NCBI RefSeq assembly: GCF_040802235.1
Contig: NC_133166.1
Location: 117,256,991 to 117,320,990, forward strand
Length of the DNA stretch: 64,000 nt
DNA from: Manis javanica
Lineage: Eukaryota; Chordata; Mammalia; Pholidota; Manidae
Direction: 5' to 3'
The stretch's first letter is position 1. Each line of letters opens with the position of its first letter. This document shows, piece after piece, positions 1-12,153 of the stretch. The position numbers and the translations under genes were made by a program. The notes beneath the pieces were generated by a model. That model searched no databases, was not told the origin of the DNA, and saw only the letters and a list, made by a program, of their open reading frames with translations.

Positions 1-424
1 AGAAGAAAACTGAAGCTCAGAGAGGGCAAGGGGTTGCCTGGAATCACCCAGCAAGCTCAGGGTGGAGGAACCCGTGACCCTTCCTTGGGAATAGTTGGGT
101 CTGTCCATCTGGGGCTGGGCAGGGGTTCAAGGCTGCCTTGAGGACCAGCCCACACCACCCTGAGCAGCAGACAGGGGATGAGGGGCCCCTCTGGGCCCCT
201 CCCCCGGGGACATTTTCCTGTGCCATCCAGTCTCCCCCTCGCCAGGGCTCTCAGGCCCCAGCCCCTCGGTCCTGCTGAGATGGAGCCTGCGCCGGCTGGC
301 TGGGGCCCAAGCCATCTCTGGTAATTGGGTTTTAGGGTTGCTCTTGGTTATGCTAATGGTGGGGCGCTGAACGCCTGCCCCCTGGCTCCTGGGGGAGGGG
401 AGGCCCAGGCAGCTGGAGGCCCTT

Positions 425-655
425 TGAAATCAGACTACCTGATTCAAACCCCAGCTCTCCTACTGCCCAGCTGTGTGACATTGGGCAAATCACTCAGCCT
501 CTCTGAGCCTCTATTTCCTCATCCGTAAGGTGGGAAAAATAATAGGTCCTTCTCATTAAGCTCTCAGGGGAGAGAAAAATGAAATGAAAGAATCCACCAG
601 AAACACTTGGCCCAATGCCTGGCACAGAAAATTTGCCGGATAAATATATTATTAG
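425..655 (+). repeat. MIR SINE (ancient)
   Basis: Near full length: a GATTCAAACCCCAGCTCT-type core, the CTCTGAGCCTCTATTTCCTC stretch and the 3' LINE-like end ATGCCTGGCACA. Confidence 0.85.
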
Positions 656-1357
656 CTATTTTTTGTTTTTGTTTAAAGTCTAAAAGGTCCTGCAGGAAAG
701 TATGAACGGGCTGACTCTGCATGATGAGCTAATGGGTGACTCGCCTGTCTTCCGCTTTTCGCCTGGGCATGTTGTCCAATTCAGGGCAACGAACATGGAT
801 TTCTTGCATAACAAAATATCAGAACATGGAAGGTGCCTGGGGATGGGTCTTGGAGAGTGGGAGTTGAGGGGTTTGGGGTTCCAACAGTTTGGGGTCCAGG
901 CTGGGGGTGGCTGGCTGAGAGGCTGGGTCTCCAGGGGCAGAGCCCAAGGAACCCAGGGAAGAGGGACCAAGGAGAGGCCACGGCTGGCAGGAGGCGCAGC
1001 CAAGTCACCTGTCTTGAGCTGAAATGGCTGAGTGGGTGGCTTGTATAGGGAGAGGCAGGGGCCTGAGACGCCTGGGGTGGACCAGGGAATGGGACCGGAG
1101 CCCAGATGGATGTGGGGGATGGGGCAGTGGAGAGCAGGGAGGCATGGGGCATGATTGAGACGGGAGGCAGAGGAAATGGGGTCTGGCAAAGGGCCAGTAG
1201 GGGGAGACCCTGTAAAGGGGACCCAGCTGGGTACAACTCCCAACAGATTTAAGGAATCACAGGGCTCTGCTCAAGGAAGATGGGGTGAGGGGCCCAGTAC
1301 TGGAGGGAAACAGGTCACATCTGGCTGAATAGGATGCTTCCTGGTCCAGACTGCAGT

Positions 1358-1475
1358 CAGACCGGTGGGATTCAAATCCTGTTTCTACTACCCTAAACTG
1401 TATGGCCTCAGGCCAGGCACTTATCCCAGCCTCGGTTTCCCCATCTGTAAAATGGAGCCCTTCATTCAGCAGGGT
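1358..1475 (+). repeat. MIR SINE (ancient)
   Basis: GATTCAAATCCTG core followed by CTCGGTTTCCCCATCTGTAA, diagnostic of MIR. Confidence 0.8.
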
Positions 1476-2649
1476 CCCCGTGGCTCTCCCTAGGAAGCTG
1501 CTGAGCAAACCTTGATGAGAACAAGCTGCTGTTTTTATTTTTGTTATTAATCCAACCTGCCGGCAGGCTAACCTCACCCTTCTCCCTGGCTGCCCAGATG
1601 GACCTGGGACCTCTCTGCCAGGGATCCCAGCTGCCGTGCCCATCACCACCATGAAGCTCTGTGAGGCAGTAACACTTTTGCAGGCATTTTTAACTTCATC
1701 ATCTATCCCCCATAAGGGCCTCCCGCCCCCAACAGATGAGGAAACTGAGGTCCCAGGGGGTGGACAGCTGGCCCAAGGTCATCACAGCTGTGGGCTTCAG
1801 GACCCCGCCTTGCAAATCACAAGCACAGTGGCCCCTCCTGCGAAGGGCTGTGGCCTCAAATCACATCACCTCTCTGTGCCTCAGTGTCCCCATCTATCAA
1901 CAGGGCAGGAAGGGGTACGTGTACACATGTACACACACGCTAGGAGGATCAACCGAAGTCCCATAAGAAAGCCTGCAGTTAGTGCCAATAAATGTGAGCT
2001 GCTCTCCCCCCATAAGGCCCCCACCTGTCCCCAAGCCTGGGAATGTCCAGTAAGCTTCATGCTTTCCACTGGGCTGCCCCACCTCGGAGGACAGTGACCT
2101 TGGCCTGGGGGGGACAGAGCTTGTCAAACATAGCAACTGTTCTCCCAGCTTGAGATGCCTTTGAAGTCTCCTGTTTTATCTTCAAAAATTCAGCACATTT
2201 CACATTTTATTCCATCTGTGGGGCATTTCTAATCATGTTTTAAACGACTCACCCTTAAGTAATACGGATACCCGCTGCAGGCCTGCGGGAAGGGCAGGGG
2301 TGGGCAATGGTGTTGATTTCCTAAGAACAAAGCCCACTCCCCTAAACCTCCTGGTGGGGCTGCCAGCCAGCCAGTGGTCAGTCAGTCAAGTGTCCCCACG
2401 GGCACCAGGCACTAAGCCCGACTCTGGGGTGCTGATGAGCAGTGGGGGCTCTGCCAGCGGAGAGAGGCAGGCCAGAAACGGGCAGCCACAGTGCTAAGGT
2501 CTGGGACAGGGGATGCACAGGCATGGGGAGTAGAAAGGAGGCTTCTGCTCCGGGGTGGGGTCTGGGAAGGCGTCACCTGGGCAGCGTGCGGACCAGCCCT
2601 GGTCCCATTGCCCCTGACCTCCTCTCCTACTCCTCTCCCTCCACTCATT

Positions 2650-2960
2650 CTGCTTCAGCCACAAAGCTGCCTCACTGTGCCTCAGGACCTTTGCACACTT
2701 CTGCCTGAGCGTGCTCCCCACAGCCATTCCCACTGGCCAGCAGGTCCTGGACTCCTCCCCGCCGTGCCCACCTGCCCACCACTCTCCTCCCTTTCATCCC
2801 CATCACAGCCGCCGACCCTAGTGGTGATTCTTGCTCAGGTTCCCTCTTGCTCTACTGTCCCTTGCCCATGTCTCGGCTGGGTGATGAGCTCCATGCCAGC
2901 AGCCTTGCCTCTCTCTGTCCCAGGGCCTGGCACATAGTAGGAGCTGGATTTGCATACTTG
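2650..2960 (+). repeat. L2 LINE 3' end
   Basis: CAGGACCTTTGCACACTTCT, CTCCATGCCAGCAG and CAGGGCCTGGCACATAGTAG are typical of the L2 3' region. Confidence 0.8.
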
Positions 2961-3499
2961 TCGCATGATAGAAAGCTGAGATCTAGCTGGACAGGGTGGA
3001 GGAAAGCAGGCCTGGCTGAGGGCTGGGTGATCTGGGAGAGCAGCCCACACTGCCCAGCCTGGCTGGCGGCCTCCCACACAGCTGCGGCCTCTGGAAGCAT
3101 GCAGATGGGCCGGGCCTGCCTCAAAGTCACCGCTGTGCCCACTCCCCCAGCCTCTCTCTGGCCCAGTAACCTGCTCAGCACTTTCCCCGGGTCACTGGGT
3201 CTCCTCTCTGGTGGCCCAGTCCCTGCCCAGAGCCCCCGCTCCCCCCTGAGTGCCCCCCCAACCCAGCCGCAGCTGCAGGATTTAGTCTCCATCAGGGAGA
3301 AGCCCAGGCAGCGCCTACACCACCACCTCCTGCTGCTGCCCTTGGGCCAGCCCAGGTCCTGCCTCCTGAGGGTCCCCAGGGTGGGCTCTTCTGCAAGGCC
3401 TGGTGAACACGAGCCTGGGCTTCAGAGCCAGGCAGACCTGCAGGCGGCCTAGCTGAGTACTGCTGGGCACAATCCGTGACCTGGCGGTTTCATTTATGG

Positions 3500-3970
3500 A
3501 CACCTGGTCTGTGCTGGGCTCTGTGCTTCAAGCTGGGGACACAAGTTGTGGATGAGACCCGCAGGGCTGGGAGCAGGGCCGCGAGGTAGGCACTTAACCT
3601 GGGAGGTGAGGATGCCGGAGGCCCACGAGGGAGTGCAACCAGGGACCAGCTCCAGACCAGGGGAGATGGGTGTGCTCCTCCAGCTGGCTCTTAGGGTCAG
3701 GGTCTCTTCCAAGCAGAGGTACCAGCCCATGCAAAGGCCCTGGGGCTGGAGGAAATGGGGCAAGTTTGAGGACCTGAGGTGTGGCAGAGGGAGAGATGAA
3801 GGGGAATGGGGAGAAAGATGAGGGCACAAGTGAGCATGGCCCACAGACCTGGGCATGCTAAGGGCCAGTTCTTTATTCTGAGGGTAAAGGGGAGCTTTGG
3901 GAGGGTTTAACCAGGAAGCAGGGATGAAATAGGAGATTTTTCAGTGTGGGAAGATCATTCCCATGGCTCG
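3500..3970 (-). repeat. L2 LINE 3' half
   Basis: The + strand reads CTGGTCTGTGCTGGGCTCTG, ATGCAAAGGCCCTGGGGC and AGCATGGCC..., the reverse complement of L2. Confidence 0.7.
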
Positions 3971-4106
3971 GCTCTCTAGTCTGTAAAATGGGTGAGTGAG
4001 AGTATCTTCCACACTGGGTAGGACTGAGTGAGTCCCTGCGAGTGAGGACCCCCTTACCCGGCCTAGGTCCAGGTGCTTCTGCCACTGTGGGTGGGACCTT
4101 CCCCTA

Positions 4107-4262
4107 GAAAAGAACATTAAAACTTTATTTTATGACTTTGTTGGCATGAAAGGCAAGTATATTAACTTTATGTATTAAAAACTTTTCTTCAACCTAAAAG
4201 TTCTTTTTTTTCTTCTGGTTTCAAAAGATATTATATTTCATGAGTCCTAAAAAAGTATTATG
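4107..4262. promoter_or_regulatory. AT-rich unique block in a MACROD1 intron
   Basis: Low-GC stretch (ATTAAAACTTTATTTTATGA, TATGTATTAAAAACTTTTC) sharply bounded by GC-rich DNA. It could be an enhancer or an old unrecognised repeat. Confidence 0.25.
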
Positions 4263-4589
4263 GGCTCAGGCACAGGCCCACAGAACCCTGCCTGGGCCGA
4301 GAGAGGGGGTCTGTTCTTTCAATGAGGTGCTGCCTGGAGGGCAGCAGGGGGTGAGCAGTAGGGGGCCACCAGAAGAGCAAGGGGAGTCCGGGTACCCCAG
4401 AGCCTCTGCTCAACCTGATTCTAGTCTCGTCAGTCCCCCTGCAGCCCGTGGAGTCCGATAAAGCCAATCTTGTCCTTCCCCAGCACAAACACCCCCGCAG
4501 CCCCTCGGCCATCCAGGGAAATGCTTGGCCTCCTTGGGCCCATTATGGGGCCTGCCCTGGCCTGCGCAGTGACCCCTCCCTGCCTTGAA

Positions 4590-4810
4590 GGTGTGTGTCC
4601 CCCTTCCTCAAGCCTCAGCTCCATTGCCACCTCCTCTGTGAAGCCCTCCCAGTCTCCAGACTTCCCCAAGCCTTGTACCTCCCTCACCTGTCATGGCATT
4701 TACATGCTCCCCTACTGGCCCCAGTACTGGAGCTCCCCAGGCCCCCGACTGTGCCATGTTTGTCTCTAGGTGCTTATTAGCACCTAGCACCAGTTGGCAC
4801 CCAGTTAAAA
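4590..4810 (+). repeat. L2 LINE 3' region
   Basis: TCAGCTCCATTGCCACCTCC, TCTGTGAAGCCCTCCCAG and a decayed CTAGCACC tail. Confidence 0.75.
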
Positions 4811-6854
4811 TGTTTTGTGTAGAGGGTGAAGAAGGGTCTGGCTCGGCCCACTTTTGCCCCAGGGCCTCCTCCAACCTGTAGCGACAGGGGCCAAGCACTC
4901 AGGGCCTGGCCCTCACCCTTTCACTGGGCCGTGGCCATGTGCCAGCCCTAAAGCAGGCCGGGAGCTGGGACGCACACTGGGCAGCCGCTCCCCCCCAGCA
5001 CCTGGGATGGCGCGGGTAGGACAGGGGAGGGCTGGGCCGGCGGGGGGGCGCCCTGGGCCTGGGAAGGTATAGGGTGGGCACAGGGCCACATGGGGGCTTG
5101 GGGGAGTGCATGCATGAGCAGTGGGGTGGGGGCGGGGCCCCCGGGATCCCCTGCCCCTGGCCTGGTGGACTGTTGGGACGGAGGACTTGGCAGGGACTAG
5201 CGTTGAGGGGTGTGGACCTAGTTTCTATCACAAGGTCACAGCCCAGCGCTGAGCCTCAGAGCCTGTTAATCAAGTCCAGTAGAGCATGGCGCACGCATGT
5301 CCACGGGGATGCAGCAGGACGGCCCACCTCGCTCTGCAGGGATCAGCCCATAGGTGGACTTGCTGGCAGGCTGCGGAAAAGGCCCCCCCAACCCCCAAGG
5401 CACACACTCCGCCCCAGGAGCCCAGGCCCCCGCCAGAGCCAGGACAAGCCCCATCCCCTCCCCCAGGCCTGGCAAGGCCTGGGCCCTGCTTAGCTCCTCA
5501 GGAGCCCAAAGACCCCTGCTTGGCCAGGGCAGGTTTCGGTTCCTTGGGTGGGCTGGGTCACCAACCCTGGTTTGGACTGAAGTCCAGAGTTTGTCCTCAT
5601 GTCACTGACTGCTCACCCGTCACCACACCTCAGCAGGAAGGTGTCAGAGACCCACTCAGGCCGAAAGAGCCTGCAGGGGTTAATAGTGTGGGTGCTGGCA
5701 ACCAGCCACCCTGGCTCAAACTCCTCTCCACTCGCAAGTCTCTCCATGGGCCTGAAAAATGGGCTAATGATCATTTGTCAGTTGGAGCCTCAAACCAGTC
5801 TGAGGGGAGCAGGGCACGGGGGCAGCATAGTGGGGGGGACTGTGGACCAAAGAGCAGCGTCCAGCCTGAGGGGAGGAGGGAAGCGTGGCCAGAACTCCCC
5901 GCCAGAGAGGCTGAGCCCCCCACTGGGGGCCTGCCTGCTCCCCTTTGTGGGCCTTGTCCCCAAGCCATCCCCCAGCAGCCTGGCCCAGCTGTGAGGGTCT
6001 CAGGCAGTCTTACGGGAGCATCCGGTGGCCAGGCCCACGAGGAGAGGGTCAGACAGGGGCCGGGAGCTAAGAGGAGCAGAGGGTCTGGGTCCAGACCACC
6101 CGTGGGCCTGCTGGGCAAGGCAGGCTAGGGGAATAGGAGGACCCTGCAGACCAGCTTCCTAGCCCACCTCTGAGCCTGGGGACAGCCGGTGACCAGGTCT
6201 TTGCTGTGTACCAAGTCTGAGCTTCCAGCCCCAGCCCCACCTGCCTCTCCCACCTGTTGCTGCCAACACACCTGGCCGCCTGGCCGGCCTCTCCCCACTC
6301 AGCCTGGTGAAGTCCCTCCTCAGCCCCTGGATGTTCCTGGCCTTTTGGACTTGTGGCCGGTTCCCCCCTGGGCAGGCTCACACATGGTGGGGTTTCAGGG
6401 GTGCCAGGAAGGTGTGGGGTTGGCATCCCTTTCTAATGGGGGCCTGAAGAACAGCAGGTCAGTGCCCCCTCCTCTCCTACCCCTCCGAGGCTCACTGCCA
6501 ACCCCTTTGGCACGGAGCTCTGTGAGCAGGAACCAGCTCGTTTGTGGCGAGTATTAATTAAGAGAGAGGTGATGCAGGGAGGTGGGGAAGGGCCTTGGAG
6601 GGCAGCTTCTGACAACACCAGGACTGCCCGAGGACCGGGGGGGCTACCCTCCAACCTGAGGTGCCCGATCTCCCCGCTGGCTCTGGGGCAGAGCTCTCCA
6701 GCTGTCTAGCCCCTCGTCTCTGCAGCCAGACTTGCTGGGGTTGGGGGGTGGGTCAGGACTGCATCTGAAGGGCCTGCTGCGTGCCTTGCGAGCCGGCCCC
6801 AGCCTCCCTGTGCCAGTCCCTCGGGCAGCGCGCCTTGTGGTCAGCCTGCTTTGC

Positions 6855-7040
6855 GGCTTGACTGTGGAGTCAGACAGTCCCAGGTCCTGTACTATTACCA
6901 CCATTGCGCAGCCCACTCTCTGGGCCTCAGTTTCCTTGTCTGCAAAACAGGAGCAATAACACCCCCCTTTTGGCTTTGTTATGACAGTAAATAGGACCAT
7001 TTGTGCTCTCAGTCTATGCCTGGCAAATAAACAGTCCTTG
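6855..7040 (+). repeat. MIR SINE (ancient)
   Basis: GGAGTCAGACAG start, CTCAGTTTCCTTGTCTGC middle and CTATGCCTGGCA end. Confidence 0.8.
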
Positions 7041-7204
7041 CTCACGGGGCAGAGGCCACATCCAGAGCTGCTGGGGGCTGGGCCCGGGCCTGCCTGGGGC
7101 CCGCCGTGGTCCATCGCAGGCCCTCACCCTGGCCCCCGCTTGCAGCCGCTCCCCTCTTGCTTCCCTGTGGCTCAGCACTGCTCTGGGAGCGCCCAGCCAC
7201 TCCT

Positions 7205-7320
7205 CGCCTCTCCATCTTAATTAGCTGCTTGTATTAATCTCACAAGTAACGTGGCAACTTGCAGCCCTGGGTTTTCAGGCTGTGGAATTAATTATTCCCC
7301 AAGCAAAGAGCTGTCAGCTC
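7205..7320. promoter_or_regulatory. Candidate conserved non-coding element
   Basis: CTTAATTAGCTGCTTGTATT and GGAATTAATTATTCCCC (a near-palindrome of homeodomain cores) occur within GC-rich MACROD1 intron. No repeat or coding features. Confidence 0.3.
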
Positions 7321-8436
7321 TGGGACACCGGCCACTCGGAGCCACTGACACCACTTAGCAGCACCCACAGGTTCCACAGGGCGGCCCAGGCCTGCAGCCT
7401 GGCCATCCTGGAAGTGGCCCCAGTCCTGGCCTGGGCTCTGCTCCGTGTCCCCCTCATACACAGGAGCTGCGACAGGACCTGGGGAGGTAGGGTAGGTGCC
7501 AGAGCCATGTAGGAGCAGAAGGCCCTGCCTGGGAGCCAGGACTCCTTGGGCTGGGGGGCTGAGGCCCAGCTGGACCCTGACCTAGGCAGCCCCCAGGCCG
7601 GGGAAGGCACCTGCCCATCTTACCCATCACTTCTGATCAGCAGCTGTGCGGCCAGAAGCTGGAGCCCAGGCTGAGGGGCGGTGTTGGCTGGCACAGCCCT
7701 GACAGGCACCGGAGAAGCCGCTGACTTCCCCTTGCCGCACATCAGCCCCGTGGAGAGGAGTGAGGCCAGCCGGTCAGGCAGGGGGAGATGGACAGGGCAG
7801 CCCCGGCAGCTGGCTGCCCAGCGCCAGGCTTCAGGCCAGAGAGGGGGCATGGAGCTGGAGCTCAGGACCCTCTCTTTCCCTTGACCTTCACACCAACCCT
7901 GTGGTGTGGCCTTTTCCCCCTGGGGAAACTGAGGCACAGAGCAGGGTGGCTCAAGCCACCCATCTGTTGAACCCAGTGCCCTGGGCCCTCACTGCACCGC
8001 CCCTGGATGGCATCCTGCATCACACATGGTCCCTGCTGTCACTGTCATGTTAGGCTCCCCGGGCCCTGGTTTCCCAGTCCCCCCACCCACATACACATTT
8101 ATTCTCCAGGGGCACTTGGCAACTGCAGGCGCACGTTTGCATCCTAGTGGCTTCCGGTCTGTGCCCCTCCGCAGCTGGGGAGCCCCGAGGGCAGGGACAG
8201 GCCGCACCTCTGCACCAGGCCAGCCACTCTAGACCCCTCAGGCAGCTGCTGCCCCACCCCCAGCACCCTACAAAGCCCAGGCCCACTGGGAAGTCCCAGC
8301 TCCACCCCTCAGAGGAGACCCAGGGACCTGGGCCACCACCAGACCCAGCTGACAGCCCCACACCGCTGTCCCCTCACAGCGCTGCCCTGCCTGCCACCCC
8401 TCCCAACTGACCAGCCTTTGTCTTTCTCTTTTGCAG

Positions 8437-11400
8437 CCAACAGCTCCCTGCTGGGAGGCGGCGGAGGTGAGTGGGCCCTTGCTGTGGCCTGGGGGCATGG
8501 GGCTGGCTGGGGCTGGGTGGGGCTCTTCCTTCTCGCCCTTCTTTTCTGCCTCCCACCTCCCAGCCCTGCCCAGCCTGCCATCACTGAGATAGAACGGGAC
8601 ACCCGGATGGCAGGCTGGGCTCCTTCACTGCTGGTGTCCCCACCCTCTGAACAGAGGATCCTGGTCTGTAACTGGGGTTTGGGGGACACTTGAAGTTTAG
8701 AAGGGGCTGAGCCTGGGATTAGGGGTGCAGGTGTGGGGGAAAGCACTGCCCTGCCCCCACCCACCTGACCTCAGCAACCCCTGTACCCACTTGTCAGGAC
8801 ACAGTTATCTGCTCTGCCCCGAAACCTTGCAGGGCAGCTCCGCCACCAGGGCCAGGCCTGGGAGCAGGGCCTGGTGGAGTGGGGTCAGGGAGAGCTCCGC
8901 CAGCCAGTCAGCCCCAAGAAGGTTGGTGTGCTAACCACCAGGAAGCAGTGGCTCCTACGGGGCCAGGTGGGCAGGTTGGAGGTCCGAGTGGGGCAGGCCG
9001 CCAAGGGTCCAGACCAAGGTAAGCAGGTACCTGGGGGGCTGCCTCGCCGCACTGCCCAGGCCGACCACAGCTGTGCCTCGGCCCGCCGGGCTGCCTGCTG
9101 TCGGCACAGGCAGCCAGATGATTGGTGAGCCGGGGGCCAGGGGTTAATGCGCCGTCGGATAAATCCCGGGGCATGTTTACGGCAGCGGTGGTGGGGACCA
9201 GGCCAGGTTTTAAAAGGGGGAAAAATAAAAGGGGCAGGAAGGTCAGGAATAAATAAGAGCGGTGGTAAGAGCTGTCAGTGACCGGCCAGGATGCAGGACG
9301 GGGGGTCTGTTTGTGGCCAGAGATGTTTTCGCTCCCACTCGCCTCTGTTTCTCCTCCAGCTCTCCCTGTGAAGGTCACGGCCATCCCAGCTGCCTCACAG
9401 AATGAGGGGCTTCACTGGGGCTGGGGGCCCACAGACAGTGGGCCATGAATCTTACAGATGGCTGGGGACCTGCTGGGTCACAGTAAGGACTGTGGCCTTG
9501 GCTGTGAGGCGAGAGCCCAGGCAGAGTGCTGAGCAGAAGAGGGGTGACGGCCTGACTCAGGATCTAGATGGCCCACACCTTTCTGTGCACCTCTTCTGTG
9601 ACCCTCTTCTGAAGTCTGTCCTTTGGAGACCTCGGGGGCCCTAGTTAATGTAGCACCTGCCCTGCCCTGCCCGCTGCTGCCCTCCCCGCTGCTGCCCTCC
9701 CCGTGTCTCTTCACTCACCGCCCAGTGACTGAGCCCCTGCCACAGGCTGGGCCCTGAGCTGGGCGCCAGGGAAGATCTGCCGAGCAGCAGAGGGGGCTGG
9801 CACCTGCCCTGCCAGAGCCCCCAGGCCACGTTACACAGGGGGGGTCTGCGCGCTGCGGGTGGGATGCGAAGGCCCAGTGGGAGCCCGGTGAAGAGCCCTG
9901 AGCGCTCCAGTGAGAGCAGCGGGCCGTCCTGGGCATGGGGAGCAGCACGGGTGAAGGCCTGAATCGAGGGGGATGTGGGGTTTTGGGGAGACACAGAAGA
10001 TCCAAGCAGCCAGAGGCCAGCCGGGAGGAGGGGAGCTGGAAGATGCTGCAGGTGCCAGAGACCCTTCAGCTCCAGAAGACAAAGGTGCACAGAAAGGTGT
10101 GGCCCGTGTAGATCCTGAGTCAGGCCGTCACTCCTCTTCTGCTCAGCACTCTGCCTGGGCTCTCACCTCACAGCCAAGGCCATGGTCCTTACCATGACCC
10201 AGCAGGTCCCCAGCCACCTGTAAGATTTATGGCCGCTGCTCATCCCTGTCACTCTGCAGCAGCCACACCGACCTCCTTGCAGTTCCTGGAACAGATCTGG
10301 CCCGCTCCCGCCTCAGGGCCTGTGCATTGTCTGTTCCCTCTGCCTGGAATGCTCTTCCAGATGCCACGTGGCTGCTCCCTTCGTCTCTTACGGAGTTTAC
10401 TGGCATGCCGCCTTCTCAGTGAGGCTCCCCCTGACCCCTAATTGAAGCTGCCGCTGCTTGACCCTGGCCCACCCACCCTGCACCCCCCGGAGCCCTCACC
10501 CCCCCCCCGCTCTTGGTTTTTCTTGTCCTCAGGGTGCCTCTCTTCCTAAGGTGCCATATAATTTGCTTATTTATCATGTTCATCATTTGTTGTCTGTCTC
10601 CCCCTGAGAACAGGGGTCCACAGGGCATCACTGCATCACCAGTCCCTAGAACTGGGTCTGGCATATGTAGTAGGTGCTCAACAAATGGTCATTGAATGAC
10701 CGAATGAGGCACAGGTAAAGGCAGGGACCACCTTTTGTGTTAAGGACTCTGCTGACGAGTGCGGTGGGCGCCAGTGAGGTTTGGCAGGGCAGGGGCGGCT
10801 CATGGATGGCCAGGCTGCATGGGGAGGCACAGCGGGGTCCTTCCAGCTTCCCTTCCTGCAGGACTGAGGGGAAGAGGCAGCTGGAGCAGGCCCCAGGCAC
10901 GGCCTGACTGACGCAGAGATGGATGGGGTGGGCCGGGACCCAGGAGGAAGTGGGCCCGCAGTCCAGCCTTTTAACGCGGCCGAGATTTATGGAGCCATCG
11001 AAAGTGCTCACCGGGGCTGTCACTCTGCTAATGTGATTGGAACAAGGTGGAGATGGCACGGAGGGGAGGGGACCGTGGTGGGGGCGAAGCTGGGCTGGTG
11101 GGGGCCTGGTGCCCGCCTAGGGCCAAAATGGATACAGGCCTAAGCGCCTGATGTGCTCTGTGTTCACACCTGCATGGGTGGGGGGCTCCAGCAGGATACC
11201 CAGGGACTGGCAGCCCAGGTTGCCCACCTCACTCTGCCCAGGTGGACCCCAGTCTTTCCATAGGGTTCCTGAGGTTCCTCCCTCTTTTTCTGAGTCCAAC
11301 CCCACAGGGCTTCTGGCTTCTGACCACCCTCACCCTCCTATTTCCACCTATTTACCTACCCACACACCCATCTCTCTACCCATCAACCACCCACCTGTCC

Positions 11401-12121
11401 ATCTACCCACCCATCTGCCCACCTATCCACCCACCCTTCTAGCATTTAACAAGCATTAGTCTGCTGGTGTGCTTGGCCCGCCCCGGCCACGCCATTTGAA
11501 CTGGACCAGTCGGCCATAACCGCTATGCCAGCCCTCTCCCTGCTCTGTGGCTTTTCCTACGCTGATCCGCTTTAAAGTCCTGTGTTTTCCAGTCTTATTG
11601 CCTGTCTTCCTGGGGGCAGAGTTCTAGGTGATTCCCAGCCCCTAGAATAGCCACTGGTTGCATCCTCTGGGCGCTGGGCCTGCCCTGGGAGCTGGGACAC
11701 AGGTCTAACAGTCCTGTTCTAGGGGGTGCAGCAGGCAATAAAGCAGAGAGGGCTGGAGCAGCTATGGCTTAGAAGAGGGCCCCAGAAGGCACCCGGGGCC
11801 TGGCCTGCAGGGCTTTGGTGCAGCAAACCCAAGTTTTTCCTGCGAGTGTGTGGTTCAGGGTGCGAGAGGACCACAGCCTCCGGGGAGCAGAGGGAGTCTG
11901 ATGGCACGCCCAACCTCAGTGAGCACCCCTAGGGGCTGCTGGGGCCAAAGGGCTTAACCCAAAGGGCCCGGGGCTCCTGGGCCTGCGGCACTCCCGGCTG
12001 GGTCCCCACCAGGCCCTGAGAGCAAGGTGGGTGGTTCCGGCAACACAGTGAGTCTTAGGGAAGCCCTCTTCCTCCTCATTGCTCTCCAGGACTCTCTTTG
12101 AGTGCGCGTGTGTGTGCATGT

Positions 12122-12153
<32 letters not shown>

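Larger units (their letters stand above)
1..8436 (+). other. MACROD1: MACROD1 intron upstream of the 30-nt exon
   Basis: GC-rich intron with no supportable coding exon. The preceding MACROD1 exon should end in a DAIVNA-type sequence, and none is visible. It holds MIR copies (425-655, 1358-1475, 6855-7040), L2 pieces in both orientations (2650-2960, 3500-3970, 4590-4810) and short AT-rich islands (2130-2270, 4107-4262, 7205-7320) that stand out from the surroundings. The acceptor at the right end is a strong polypyrimidine tract followed by TTGCAG. Confidence 0.85.

Noticed and set aside
5286-6128. 280-aa + strand open frame
   Set aside because: Pro/Gly/Ala-rich chance frame inside the MACROD1 intron, with no splice or homology support.
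11344-11438. Regular CCAT/CCAC units as a CRISPR-like array
   Set aside because: Units are 4-8 bp without spacers, in a mammalian intron; an ordinary minisatellite.
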